This document shows positions 1-11,593 of a DNA stretch of 64,000 bases, in pieces (the first letter of the stretch is position 1; the number at the start of each line of letters is the position of its first letter). This DNA is from Rhynchopus euleeides (lineage: Eukaryota > Euglenozoa > Diplonemea > Diplonemida > Diplonemidae): assembly GCA_963210315.1 (NCBI GenBank), contig OY723299.1, positions 1,736,001 through 1,800,000 on the forward strand, written 5' to 3'. The notes beneath the pieces are model-generated. The model saw nothing but the letters and a program-made list of their open reading frames with translations. It was not told the DNA's origin and ran no database searches. Made by a program: the position numbers and the translations under genes.

Positions 1-1221
1 GAGGAGTCCCTCAGGAGGGGTCTGGCTGGGGCAGGGTGGGATGACGCCCATCACCGCCGGAACAGGCAGCAGCACCACCAGCACAGGCATCACCCTGACA
101 GCCAGGTGGGGCGTCTGCTGGATTTGCCGGTGGATACCTCGCTCCCTGTGATAGGCTATTCCGAGGATTTCAACGATGTGTCGCGGTCGAAGCTGAAGCT
201 GCGGAACAGATTCAGCGAGTCCGACGGGCCGACCGACATATGGGTGGAGTACCGCGAGGCGCTCGCCGCATTCACCTCGCTGACGATAGGGTATATCACG
301 CCGGGGTGGCACGACCTGCGGTGTAAGATCCGCCCGGATCCGAACGTCAACATCTTCGACACATTCCTCGAGATCTCCGCCCCTGCGGGGGACCTGCCGG
401 TTCACCTCTGGCTGGGCAGCTTCGCGCAGCGCTCCTCGCTGCTGGGGGTCCTGGTGCTGCAGGGCACGCCGAACAACAAGACAAACTCTCCCTTCACCTG
501 CGTCGACTGCATCGGGGTGGAGAACTCCGCCCACATCTGGGGGGAGCTCCTCCTCCGGGGTGACGGGGATGCGCCTTTCATCATCGTCCCGCTGTTCCTC
601 GACCCTGTCTCCCCCAGGGAAGCCTCTGACAGGTCGAGCGCTGTTGCGGACTTCGTCGCCGCGCTCCGCCTCCCTGAGGAGGCGGTGGGCGAAGCCCACC
701 ACAGGGACAGCCTCTCTGTGCAGCTGCGTGCCAACAGCCTGGAGCACGTCAAGAGCTGTGAGCTGGAGGCAATCCTCGAGAAGGGGGAGTCGCGCGTGAT
801 AGGGGAAGCCCCTGCGTCCGGAGGGTCGAAGGGAGGCAGGGTCTACCTCAGGCTGCTGCAGCAGTACCGCTGGCTGGGGTGTGCCGTGGCGAACAGCACC
901 GATTCCCCTGTGACGGTGCAGGTCAACCTGGACGGGTCGGAGGGGTACCGCGTGATCCACACGGGCGGCGGGGTGCGGCGGGAGGGTTTCAGCGTGTCCG
1001 TGTCGCTGCCCCCGTATGCCCAGCACCTGCTGTGCACCATGGTGGCGGATGATGATTCCTGGGAGTACTCCCTGGAGACGTCGTGCCGCTGGGTGGATGA
1101 GTTTGACCACGTGAGGTATCCCCCGGTGCAGGCGCCCATCCAGCCCACCTCGCATCCGCTTGTGGCGCGCGAGGTGCAGCTCAACGGCGATGCGCAGGTT
1201 CGCCAGTCGCTCCGGACGTGA
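1..1221 (+). CDS. Hypothetical protein, C-terminal part (5' end outside window)
   Basis: The reading frame is open from base 1 and ends at TGA 1219-1221. The only in-frame start near 106 is GTG, so I read this as the 3' part of a longer gene. An AG at 104-105 after a C-rich stretch could instead be a splice acceptor opening an exon at 106. About 370 well-supported residues follow. They contain no transmembrane stretch and show alternating hydrophobic beta-strand patterns, with PPYAQHLLCTMV and SWEYSLETSCRW near the end. The last 100 residues faintly recall the C2-like beta domains of calpain-related proteins, but no catalytic domain is present, so this is only a suggestion. The codon third positions are GC-rich, as in the other genes here. 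Confidence 0.7.
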   Translation, partial: EESLRRGLAGAGWDDAHHRRNRQQHHQHRHHPDSQVGRLLDLPVDTSLPVIGYSEDFNDVSRSKLKLRNRFSESDGPTDIWVEYREALAAFTSLTIGYITPGWHDLRCKIRPDPNVNIFDTFLEISAPAGDLPVHLWLGSFAQRSSLLGVLVLQGTPNNKTNSPFTCVDCIGVENSAHIWGELLLRGDGDAPFIIVPLFLDPVSPREASDRSSAVADFVAALRLPEEAVGEAHHRDSLSVQLRANSLEHVKSCELEAILEKGESRVIGEAPASGGSKGGRVYLRLLQQYRWLGCAVANSTDSPVTVQVNLDGSEGYRVIHTGGGVRREGFSVSVSLPPYAQHLLCTMVADDDSWEYSLETSCRWVDEFDHVRYPPVQAPIQPTSHPLVAREVQLNGDAQVRQSLRT

Positions 1222-3738
1222 AATAGGTGTGGGGTGGGTGGGTGGGTGGGTGGTGGTGGTGGTAACACATCGGGATCAGGGTCTCGCCATGTTTAGACCC
1301 CCCCCCCCCCCAGTCGGGTATGCGTTAGACCGCAAGAGGGGGGTGCGTGAGACCCCCCCCCCCCTGTGGTGTAGTTCTTTCACCGATTCAACATAGCAAT
1401 GCATAGAAACAGCGGGAGCGGAGTGGGGGGTGGGGTGGGGTGAGGTGAGGTGTCGGGCCAGGCACACCCGGCGGCACTGGACATATTGACTCTTCCTCTC
1501 TGATAGATGCAACGCTGCGTGTGTGGCATAAAAGGGAGGGGGTAGTGGGGGTCGCTCCAGGTTCTTTCTTTCTTTTTTTTCACAACTTCTTCTTTTTAGC
1601 CGTGTGAGACAGGGGGGAGGTGTGGTGTGTGTGTGTGTGTGTGTGTGTGTGCGGAGCTCATGCTCGAGATGAGCTTCCCACACCCCCCCCCCCCCTCCCC
1701 TCCCCCTTCCCTTCGGCCGGTGCATATATCCCGCAAGATTTTAGACGAATTGCATTTTTGCCCCTGCCTGCCCCACCACACACCTCATCTAATTTGCATG
1801 CGCCACTGTCCGCCCACCCCCTCTGCTGGGTCGGGTATCCAAAGGCCCCAACCCACGAAGCGGTGGCGAGACGTGACCCCTCCTGATGCCAAACGTAGAT
1901 AGACGCACTTGGTGGTCTCACATGACATGCCATGACGTGTGTGTGTGCTGCCACCCCCTATATTTTTTTCCCCCTTTTTTACATTTTCTCTTTGTTAGAG
2001 CGGGCTTCTCGCTGATTATTTTTCTGACCTCCCCACACGAAGGAGGGAGTTGGTGCCCTTGGCCCTTGGTCAGCACCACCTCCATTGCCGCCCTCTTCTC
2101 TTCTCTTCACCCTCCCCCAGCCCCCTGTAGAGCGAAGGGTTTCAGCCCTCCCACCTTTTTCCCGATAAGAGGACTGTTGCCGGCCCAGCGTCCCTCCCTT
2201 TTTCTTGTCACACATGCACGGGCCGCCTTGCCGTGGGCTCGTGCAAAATAAGGGGCAAAAACGCAGGCAAAAAAAACAAAATGGTGCAAACAAAACAACA
2301 AGCCAAAAAGACAGCTCTGGGGGGGGGAGGGAGGGGGGTTAGAATGATATTTTTCTTTGGGCAAAGGCAACCACGAAAATCCAGCAACGTGTTATTGCCG
2401 TTTCTGGTTCAATTCAAAGGGGGGTCTTCGTCGTTATGCTTCGTTATTCTTCGTCAGTTTTCACCTAGTTTCCTTAGGAAATGCACCAAAAATGCACTGA
2501 CGATCATGCCGTAGCGAAGACCCCCAAAAATAGAAATTCAAAAGGAAGGGGGGTTGCAAGAAAGGTTGGCCGAACCCCCCATGTCCTTCCCTGCATGATT
2601 TCGTTTCGCGGGCCAACCTGCCTGGGGGAAGAAAGAAGGGGGGGGGGGTGGGTGTGACCCATCGCCCTCCATCCCCTTCATCGCTGAGAATCTCTCTTCT
2701 GAGTCGAACGAGTGAAAAGGGTGGGGACCTCCACCGCTACTGGGTCAAACTGTGCCAGCCTGTCTTCCCCTTTTTTGCGAAGCCGCTCGCCTTTTTTGCA
2801 CTTCCTCGAGCGGAGCCCCGCCCCCTCGCTCTTCTCTCTGTGCCTTGATCTCTTCTCTCTGTTGCTTTTGCACCACCCCACCCCACCCCCATCAGCAGCC
2901 GAACTGGCCGAAAAAAAAATTGTGTATTCCTGAATTGACGCTGTCCATCTGTAGATCCGAGAGCAGAGCAGAGCCGCCCCTCCCGCCCCCACTCCCCCAC
3001 CCACTACACCCCCGAGTTCTTCCGGATTGGTGGTGACGGGGTCTGTTTCGGAAACTTGGTCCCCATGTCATCCCCGCCGCAGGCACAGCGGGCGGCTTCG
3101 TGCAAACGCCCGGGTCTGTGGTGGGTGGGTGGGTGGTAGGTAGGGAGGCAGGAGGTGGGTGGGTTGGTATGGGAAAGCCGCTCTTTCAGACAGGTTTGCT
3201 TCAGTTCAACAATGCGGTGCTGCACGAATCGCGGGTCCGAAACCATGAAACCGAAGGGTATGCGTCAAACAAGCTTGTGCCGTGCAAAAAAAAATCTTGA
3301 AGGGAGAACGAGACGGAGGGGAATTCGTCAATTCGCGAGAACACCACTGTAGCGTGGTGGTGCTCTGCAAATGATTTGTTGCACGGGACACAGTCCTCCT
3401 CCGAGGACAGCTCTCAAGAAAAAACACACACACGCACACACCCCCACACCACGCCCACACAACTTGCGCTTCATATCTCCCCTGACACCTCGTCGCAGCA
3501 TTCTTGATAAAATGCGTCATACCCGGGTGCCTGTAGTAACGGGAGTGGTCGCCGGACTTGGCGTGAGCTTCGTACTGAGCATGACTGTGAGTAGTGTCCC
3601 TCTCTCGGTATGTCAGTGTGTTCAAAAAAGCGCGTGTGGAGTACGATGTGCAAGGGTGTTAAGAACAGCTGGCTTTTCACACTGTAAAGACTCGTGGCAG
3701 CGTTCGGTCAAGCGCACCGTGCTCACGGAAATCATTCA
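1222..3738. other. Intergenic spacer, low-complexity
   Basis: About 2.5 kb without a supportable gene. It holds a (GT)n run at about 1622-1650, poly-C/poly-G tracts (for example 1300-1312, 1354-1364, 1683-1694, 2640-2649) and C/T-rich stretches. The small open frames are composed of simple-sequence peptides and overlap on both strands, so I treat them as noise. A dispersed inverted repeat lies at 2419-2525 (separate entry). Confidence 0.6.
2419..2525 (-). repeat. Dispersed short inverted-repeat element, copy A
   Basis: The ends are inverted (GGGGTCTTCG at the left, CGAAGACCCC at the right). The reverse complement matches 18260-18355 along most of its length, including TCGTCAGTGCATTTCC and TGAAAACTGACGAAG. 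Two copies with inverted ends in spacer DNA suggest a small non-autonomous (MITE-like) element. Confidence 0.55.
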
Positions 3739-3740
3739 TA

Positions 3741-4932
3741 TGGCTTCGTTCATAAACACCCCCCCCCCCCCCAGATTGGGCCTTTTAGCCATTTTTGGCC
3801 AAAAATTGGGAATAATCGCATTCACCACCCTCGTCTGCCCCCCACCTGCACTTCGGGGGGTCCGGGGGGGCCACGGGGGACCCAGGAGTCCATTTTGCTC
3901 TCTCATTGGCATGGGAAATGGGGGAAAATACCTTCTCGCGAGCCTGGTACCGGATCACAAAAGAGCTGCCGAAATCGGCGTAAGTCTTCGTTCGACGAAA
4001 CAGATGAGGGATCAGCTTGCTCGCGGAGTGGTCGTAGTCAGTGTCTCGGTATGCTGGCACCGAGCATCATTCAGCAGATGACAGGACTTCGACCTGGAGA
4101 GCAAACGCCACATCGTCCACGGGTTCCGGGATGACGGATAGTCAGAAGAGTGTCACATGCCCGTAGGTACAGGGTGTTCTCGAGGCAAGGGTGAGCCCCG
4201 GCGGTCGACCCACTACGATTCGCAGAGGACAACATCGATACGAACCAGTGTTCGACGGTGCTGATTCGGATGCACAGATGAGGGTCCCGCAAATCAGGCA
4301 TCTACCTGCGCTCATTGCAGCTTTGGAAGGACGCTGTCTGGTATAACCAGACGGTGGCGGACGAGTGTGGTGAAAGACGGGTATCATCTGCACAGCTCGA
4401 CGACCAATTACATGTGTCACACAAGGCCATCCGACTGGTGGTTACTGCACTCGGGAGGGCAGCCCCCAGACGGAGTGAAAACATCTGCCGCAGCCAGTAA
4501 GACCACCACACGTCGGGGAGGAACTGCAGGATTTGCTCCACTCTGATGGTTCATTCTGACTTTTGTTAGGGGTCTGACACTCTGGCGCAACTCTGGCAAC
4601 TGTATCGACGTCAATGGAGGCGCAACGAACGAAGCCCCTATCAAAGGAGTCCCTGGTTCCCTCGTGGATGACATGTGCTCTGGTCCGGGTAAATACCAGA
4701 AGGCAGGAGAGTCGCAGAGACGGCCTAATGGAGCGTGGAAAAATGATACATTCCCCTCATGATTATGGGTCTTTTGCACAAAAATGACCGGAAAAAGGCC
4801 TCCCAAGTGCCCCCGAACCTGTTTTCCCACCTCGAGGGTGGTTGCGAGGGTGGTGAATGCGATTTTCCCCAATTTTCGCCCAAAAATGGCTAAAAGGCCC
4901 AATCTGGGGGGGGGTGTTTATGAACGAACCCA
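3741..4932. mobile_element. 1.2-kb element with about 85-bp terminal inverted repeats
   Basis: Left end 3741-3828 and right end about 4848-4932 are inverted copies. Both arms read TTCGTTCATAAACACC, then a C run, then CAGATTGGGCCTTTTAGCC, and continue to CGCATTCACCACCCTCG with a few mismatches. A TA dinucleotide lies just outside each arm (3739-3740 and 4933-4934), the target duplication expected for Tc1/mariner-type elements. I cannot recognise a protein in the 1 kb interior, so it is probably non-autonomous or a decayed copy. The exact boundary is uncertain, because TA also occurs inside the arm (TA before AACACC). Confidence 0.65.
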
Positions 4933-5042
4933 TATCTAAAAAGGTTGCAGTAGGGAACGGAGAACATGTTTTTGTTCACCTACCCTCCACGCCCCAACGT
5001 GCAGGCGGCCAGAAGGTTGCACAAACAAAACAAAAGAAACTC

Positions 5043-5154
5043 GGGGGGGCCCTCGCTACCAGTCACGGCTCGTCACAGCTCGTCAGCCAGTGAGGGGAAG
5101 TGGGCCGTGGCTCACTTTTTCTCACTCAGTCACACTTGGTAGCGAAGGCCCCCC
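5043..5154. repeat. Small foldback repeat, copy A
   Basis: The ends are inverted: GGGGGCCCTCGCTACCAG on the left against CTTGGTAGCGAAGGCCCCC on the right. The interior (AAGTGGGCCGTGGCTCAC, then TTTTTCTCACTCAGTCACAC) is nearly identical to 63321-63420. The second copy shows that this is a dispersed repeat and not a chance hairpin. Confidence 0.6.
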
Positions 5155-5396
5155 GGGAATCTCTTTTTTTCAGAACATGAGTTGCATCACAAAGCATACG
5201 CGGTGCCAAACCGACGCAGCTTTTGACAGAGCGAATGCTGTCCCGATTTTTTCAGCCCTTTTCAAAAGAGCAAAAAGAGCCCCGGGTTTTGCTTTGTGCG
5301 CACGAGCGGGCGTGAGAGAGGGAGATCTTATTCAACCTGTGGCAACCCGGCGGCCCACGCCCACACCACACCACACCCCCCCACGCTCAGAAAAAC

Positions 5397-6023
5397 ATGA
5401 TCTACTACTTGGTGGCTGGTGGGCGCCTCGGTGGCGCTGCGGGCTTCGTGCAGGAGGCTACGCTCTACATAACCGATACGAATGCGTCGCCCCTGACAAC
5501 CTCCGCGGCTTGGGCGGGTGCGGCGACGCTTCAGGCAAATTACTTCTTGAAGTACCCGCTGCCCACTGCATCTTTATACGGTGCGCTTCTGGGCTGCGTG
5601 GCCCTCGGCGGTTGCTTCTTCTCCGACCGCCTCGCCATCCGGTCGCGTTGGAAGCACATGGAGTTGTGGGACCTCCAGGGGGTCTCTCCGGATAGCCTGC
5701 TGCCCAAGGACCGCTACATCTACAACTTGTTCCTCGCGGCACAGACGGAGCAGCGGGAATTCCATGCTGACGGAAGATACACGCTGTTCGACGGGAGCAC
5801 TGTCCATGTCGATGACTACCGTGATGAGCATGGTATTGTCAACTACGGGTTGTACTATGAAGCCATGTGGCAGTCGTATTGGAACTGGGCTGATTCGGAC
5901 AACCTGGTGAAGCGGCACGACACTGCCGAACAGCAGCACGGCGAGAAGCTGGAGTACCGCGCGCGGAATTACGTCAGACATTTGGATTCATATGTCGAGA
6001 AATACCGCAGCACAGATGCATAG
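5397..6023 (+). CDS. Small membrane protein, function unknown
   Basis: A 208-residue protein. I chose ATG 5397 because it lies 7 bases after AG 5389-5390 at the end of a C-rich tract, a likely trans-splice acceptor. Residues about 1-75 are hydrophobic and glycine/alanine-rich. One clear membrane segment (LYGALLGCVALGGCFF) lies near residues 60-76 and is followed by a basic RLAIRSRW. The remaining 130 residues are soluble, acidic and aromatic-rich (YYEAMWQSYWNWADSDN). One N-terminal membrane anchor with a soluble tail is common among small mitochondrial inner-membrane subunits, but I do not recognise the family and give no function. It ends at TAG 6021-6023. The gene is isolated, with 4 kb of repeats upstream and the deubiquitinase downstream. 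Confidence 0.7.
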   Translation: MIYYLVAGGRLGGAAGFVQEATLYITDTNASPLTTSAAWAGAATLQANYFLKYPLPTASLYGALLGCVALGGCFFSDRLAIRSRWKHMELWDLQGVSPDSLLPKDRYIYNLFLAAQTEQREFHADGRYTLFDGSTVHVDDYRDEHGIVNYGLYYEAMWQSYWNWADSDNLVKRHDTAEQQHGEKLEYRARNYVRHLDSYVEKYRSTDA

Positions 6024-6871
6024 ATATCGTAGCATCCCTCGTCACCACGCTCGCAGCCAGAAAGAGGTCTTCTGACCCGCCCCGATCCCTGCTAGCCTTC
6101 GGGCCCATCTCGCTTTCTAGCCCTTTGCGCCCTCTCGGGGGGGGGGGGGGGGCATGAGTTTTTGTGATGTGGAATGGAGCCAGATGGTTGCCCTCTTTAC
6201 TTTGCGGGGATGCGTGTTTGCCGGTGTGTTTGGGAGCGGCAGGGGGGGGGGGGGGGGAGGGGGGGAACCACCCTGCCCCGCCCCTCCCCCGCCCCCGCCC
6301 CCTTCAGCAGCTTTGCCCTATTTCCATGTTGCAAAAAAAAGTATAGCCAAGCAGACCCCCCCATATACCCCCGGCCTCGGCTTGTTTTTTTTTGCTGGGA
6401 TTTCGGCTGGCAATTCTTATCAAAACACAGCTGTCCAGACCTGTGTTTCTTCCCGTGATATGGCGTTCCTACGCCGCTGTATACTGTCTGAGCGTGACCC
6501 GTGAGCGGGCTAGATGCAAAGACCCGAAGCGGTGATACAGCGATGGCACCTCCTCCCCACCCCAGGGTACTCACCTTTCTCGGCCACCCTCCTCCTCCCT
6601 GCCCGAGTGATCTCTGATGCTGCACTCTCCCGATCCTGCAGCAAAGCGGTTTATTGGGGGACCTCGCCTTGCAGCCAGTGTTGTGGAGGCTGCTCGCTTC
6701 TTTCTCACCTTTTCTGCACTTCTGAGCGTCAAAAAGCTGACTGAGGGTGTGATACGGGGGGGGGGGGGGCACTTCTGAGCATTTTGTTGAGTGCGAGGAG
6801 GCTGCACCGATCGGACACTGCACTGCTGATCCCCACCCACCCACACCCCAGCACAGGGTGCCGCTGCTGCC
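6024..6871. other. Intergenic spacer
   Basis: 850 bases with long G runs (6138-6152, 6241-6257) and C-rich stretches. I see no coding region. The last 30 bases hold CCCACCCACACCCCAG (AG 6850-6851) and a second CACAG, plausible leader-acceptor sites for the deubiquitinase gene starting at 6872. Confidence 0.55.
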
Positions 6872-9800
6872 ATGCCCGCCCGTGGGCGAGGCAGGGGGCG
6901 GGGCCGGGGGAGGCCTCCAGCCCATGCCCCCAGCGAGGACAGCGCCTCGCAGGACACGGGCCTCAATGAGCGGGACCAGCTGGTCCGCGACATGCGCGAG
7001 GGTGCGGCGCCGAAGCGCGACCTGGTGATGGACACCTACCAGCTGCTCGACAGGGGGCAGGGCAAGCCGCGCAGTCTGGAGAAGGCCTCGCTGTGTATTA
7101 AAAACGAGTCGGATGCGCAGGCGCTGCTGGCGAAGCATATCGGTGCCGACCCTTCGGGCAAGCTGTCAGAAGAGGAGTGCACGAAGGTGGGGCTTGTCAA
7201 CCTCGGCTTCACATGCTATATCAACGCGGTGCTTCAGATGCTCGCGTCTGATGACAGCTTCGCCTGCGCGCTGCTCGCCCTCGACAGCGACGACGTCCCC
7301 ACAGTCGAGCTGCAGAAGATCGTCGCAAAGCTCCGCAAGCCCAACGGGAGGGCCCGGTGGGCCGATCCCTCCCTCTTCATCTCCTCCCTCGAGGTGTGCG
7401 CCTCGGAGCAGCAAGACGCGCATGAGTTCTACAGACTCGTCACAGAATACCTCATATCTGCGAACCAAGGGGAATCGCCGTCGCAGGCTGCCTTCCAGAA
7501 GTCCATCAAGGGGCTTATCGAGGGCGGCACGATGTACCACATGAAGTGCCTCACCTGCGAGAAGACCACGATGCGCCACGAAGTCATGACGGAGCTGACC
7601 GTGCCACTCTCGGGGGACAGGCGGACAGCCAGGCTGGAGGACTGCATCAAGGAGGCCTTGGGCCCTGCCGAACTGGTTGGGGACAACCAGTACGAATGTT
7701 CGCACTGCAGGGCGAAGCGCGACGGGCAGCGCCAGCCTGTTCTCTCGAAACTACCGGAGATGCTGGTGGTGGTGGTGGGGCGGTTTGGGTACGACAAGAA
7801 GAAGGCGACCAAGGTGAAGCGCCAGACCTCTGTCAGCTACCCCAGGGTGCTGGATGTGGCGGAGTTCACAACACTCCCCACCGGGGACGATGAAACTGAG
7901 AGCCTGGAACCTCGGCAGTACAGCCTGAAAGCGACTATCCATCATATCGGCAACACTGCGTTCCACGGGCATTACGTCGCGCGGTGCTACGACGACGACA
8001 TGTGGCATCTCTATGACGACACGGAGGTTTCGCCGGACAACAAGTCGAACACAACTGCAGCGAGGATGACGACAAACGATGTTTATGTCCTTCTCTACAC
8101 TTCTTTGGACAGGGAGCTTGTGTCGCTCGACACTGCCATCACAGAGGAGAACAGCAGGGCGAAGCGGCTGGCGGAGGAGGAGCTTGCGAGGGAGGAGGCG
8201 GACCTGTCGAAGCAGGTTGCGGAGTATGAGCAGTCGAAGGAGGACTTCATTTCAAACGCATCGGGGGTGATCGATTTTGTGAAGGAGTACAACAGGTGTG
8301 TCCGGGTGAAGAGCGACCCGTTTGACAAGAACAACATGGAGAACTTCTGCTTCGTGTCGAACTACTGGCTGCACGCCTTCGGGCACGGGAAGTTTATCGA
8401 CGAGTCGGTGGCGTCCGTCTCCATCCGCCCCGTCATGCCCGATGCGAAGAAGCAGGAGATCGTGTTCCTTTCCTCGACGAAGAAGTCAGAACCCAGCCCC
8501 GTCTGCTCCCAGGAGACGGTTGTCGCACCTGCCATCCACACCCCCAAGGGTGTGGCATCCGATGGAGACGTCGTGATGGGGAACGACCCAGACGTGGTTG
8601 TGATTGGGAGCTCACAGACACCCAAGGAAGACGGCGGCAGCAGCGGGTCCGCGTTGGTGATCTACCGCGACCCCTTTGACCTGCGGAACTTCGACGTGGT
8701 GCGGTGCCCGCACAGCACGGATTCGGCGCTGAAGATCGACCCCGACAAAATCCGCGGCGCCAAGACGATCCCCATGTCGATGGGGCAGGTGCTGAAGGAG
8801 ACAGTCGGCGGGGTGCTCCCACCCACCAACGCAGAGCACTGCCTGTGTGAGGACTGCGTCCGGCTGCACGTCACACGCGGCGACGACCGCATCAAGGAAG
8901 GCAAGCGGCGGCGCGACATGATTGAGCTGGGCGAGGCAGGCAGCGACGGCCCCGGGTATTGGATCGGGGTGAAGTGGTGGAACGAGTTCAAGAAGAAGGC
9001 CAACATGGAGGACCTCCTGAAGACGGACCTCTTCGAGGGCGCGCGGTGCCCGCATGGCGGGGCGATGCTCGCCATCTCGCAGCATTCCCGGAGGCTCATA
9101 CCCAGCGCGGTGTACGACTACCTCGTGATGGAGGGGCACTTCCATGCCTCGGATCCCGCCCTGACTGGGGACGCCGAGCTCTGCCCTGTTTGCGTCAAGC
9201 AGCACTCCGAAGAGACGTCGAATTTCAACGCCATTGATACTGTGAAGAGACAGTATAAGATGATGCTGAAGCCCCTCACCGATTCTGTCAAACAGCCCGA
9301 CACAGCATCGAAGATCATCGGGAAGGACTGGGTCAAAGAGGTATGCAGTGGTGCAGGGGGGGTGGGGGGTGGGGGTCAAGTGTTCAGGCGGGGTCAAGTG
9401 TTCAGGCATAGTGTCAATACGGTGTTGCCTTGCTCTGCATGAGTCTGCTGTCTCTCACCTTATCCCTCACAGCGCAAGATGCTGCACGGCCAGTGGGAGA
9501 AGAAGATTGCAAAAATGAAGAAGGAGGCGGAGGCAAAGCGGAAGAAGGAGGCGAAGGAGCGCTTTGCGGCACTGGTATGGCAGAGAGAGGGGCAAAAAGA
9601 CTTGGAGTTGCGTTCTGTGTTTGTACGAACGGTGCCTGCTTGTGCAATGCGTGCAGATACCGGACGCTGCCACGTGTCTTTTTTTAGTTGGAAAAACACA
9701 TGATGTTCTGCCAAATTTCAAGCTCCACCTCCACCTCCTGCCGCCACAGCGTGCTGAGCACGAACGCAATGTTGAACAGCTGGGAAAACGGAAGACGCTT

Positions 9801-11593
9801 TCGGGCGGTTCCATCCAGTGTGACGTGTGCCACAAACGGCTGGCAGTGTGCTCCTGGACGAACCACAAGGTATGTTGCGGGATGGGTGGTGGTTGTGGCG
9901 ATCGGTGTTGATTCTTTTCCGCCTTTTCTGCGCTCCAATTCGCCCCGGCTTCACCTCTCCAACGCACTGCAGGCGAGCGGGACCCACAGAGGCAACGCTG
10001 AGGCAAACGGCATCTGCGCCGAAGAGCTGGAGTGCCACCACGTCAAGATGGAGCTTGCTGAGTGGATCAGGCGCGAAGAGGTTGTCGACGTCGACGTATG
10101 GCAAACCCCCCACCCCCTGCGGGCTAAAAGACGACCATTGCGGAGACGGTGTTGGGAGACTTGCCTTGCCTTTCACTCCCTCGAAAATATAGCTGGAGTC
10201 GTGCAGGATCAACTGCATTTCCCTGAGCCTGATGGAAGGGTGGGGTTAGTGTATAGAGCACGTTGGGATGCTTGCTGTGGTGGGTGACTTTCTGCTCACG
10301 CGAGCGGAACAATCAAAATACACCCCCCCCTCCCCGTTGTTGCTGACATCTCCCCACCCTCCCACCACACCCTCACCCTCTCAGGCCGAAGCTGACGACT
10401 CCACCCCCCAGCAGCGCCAGGGGGCGAAGAAGCGCATGCGCTCCAAAGAAGAGTTCTCCCCCCCGAAGCCGCTGCGCGGCAAGCTTGCGGCAGGCCTCTC
10501 GAATGCCACCGACGAGGACATGGGGGAGGACGACGACGCGCAGGAGGGCCCCACACCGCAGGAGGAGGATGCGAGCGACACCGCCGCCGGCGACGTCGAG
10601 ATGGAGGAGGAGGAAGAGGAGGAGGGAGAAGAGGACGAGGAGGAGGAGGAGGAGGACCCCTACAAGGAGCCGGACAGCTACATCAACAACACATATGTGA
10701 TGCTGGATGCGGACTGGGCGGGGCAGCTCGTTGCATGGTATCAGAGCCCGACGGTTGCGCACAGCACCATCATAAAGCCGGAAGCCATGAAGGTGAAGGA
10801 ATCACTCTACTGCGTCCACGGGGACCTGAAATATAACTACCTCCATTACATGGGTGCAAGGGGCGAGCGTCCCCCTGGCTTTGAGAGGGAGAAGCTGGAA
10901 GCTGCATTTGTCCTGGTTCCCGAGTGCCTTGATGCCCTCCGGAAGCTTGATCTGCTCGACGAGTCGGAAGGGGAGGTTCCGGTGTACAGCCTGTCTGATG
11001 GGGCAGACAAGCAGATCCACCACGCAACCGACCCGAGGGCCTGCGGGAAGGGGTGCTGCGAGTCGGAGCTGGAGAGCATCCGGGATCGGAAGACGAACTT
11101 CACCAACGGGGTCATCACAATCCAGTCGGCGCGGAATGTGAAGAAGGTGAAGAAGGTGAGCCCGCGGGACATCCACGGCATCTCGTCGGAGATGACTGTG
11201 TTCGACCTGCTGTGGAAGATCCACGAGGAGCTCGACACCGACCCCCGCATGATCCGCCTTGTTTACAACGACATGGATCTCACACAGGCTGCCTCCTCGA
11301 AGCTCAACTTCTACGGGGTGGAGAACAACTCCGATATGGTCATCACCATTCTGGACCATCCTAACCTCGAGGTCGCATCCCTGATGGACGGAGGCACCGA
11401 AGGCCTCCCTTCAGCAAGCCCCGGTGTGCCCGCCGGACCCGAGAGGGGCTTCGCCAGCTCGCGCCTGCAGAGCGTCGCCAACGCAACCCCTGCAGGGGGT
11501 CGCGGTGGTGGCGGCGGGTCTTACGCCTGCCCGGTCTGCACCTTTGTCAACGAGGGGCGGTCCGCACCCCCCTGTGAAATGTGCGGGCAGTGA
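6872..11593 (+). CDS. USP48-like ubiquitin carboxyl-terminal hydrolase with Ubl and NZF (5 exons)
   Basis: Exons 6872-9340, 9473-9574, 9750-9869, 9973-10095 and 10385-11593 join in frame to 1340 residues. All four introns are phase 0 with GTATG donors. This is a cysteine protease that removes ubiquitin. The Cys box is GLVNLGFTCYINAVLQML (catalytic Cys115). QQDAHEF follows, then two CXXC pairs of the USP zinc ribbon (CLTC, CSHC), then the His box HGHYVA (His367) and Asp382 in YDD. All three catalytic residues are present. Next come two CPH...CxxC blocks like the DUSP-type region of USP48, a Lys/Glu-rich helix, a further Cys/His cluster (CDVCHKR), an acidic stretch and a ubiquitin-like domain (about 1210-1300). 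The protein ends in a RanBP2/NZF finger (CPVCTFVNEG...CEMC) whose TF pair is typical of ubiquitin-binding NZFs. The N-terminus is a (GR)n tract. The order matches USP48 except for the added NZF. Confidence 0.88.
10216..10305 (+). repeat. Dispersed 90-bp repeat inside intron 4 of the deubiquitinase gene
   Basis: The stretch from CCCTGAGCCTGATG through GGTGGGGTTAGTGTATAGAG to GCTCACGCGAGCGGAA matches the reverse complement of 17055-17140 with few differences. A shorter, more degraded match lies on the minus strand near 35684-35713. Confidence 0.55.

Noticed and set aside
3371..4081. A 236-residue frame spanning a spacer and a repeat element
   Set aside because: It is composed of simple-sequence peptides and crosses the boundary of the inverted-repeat element; no family pattern.
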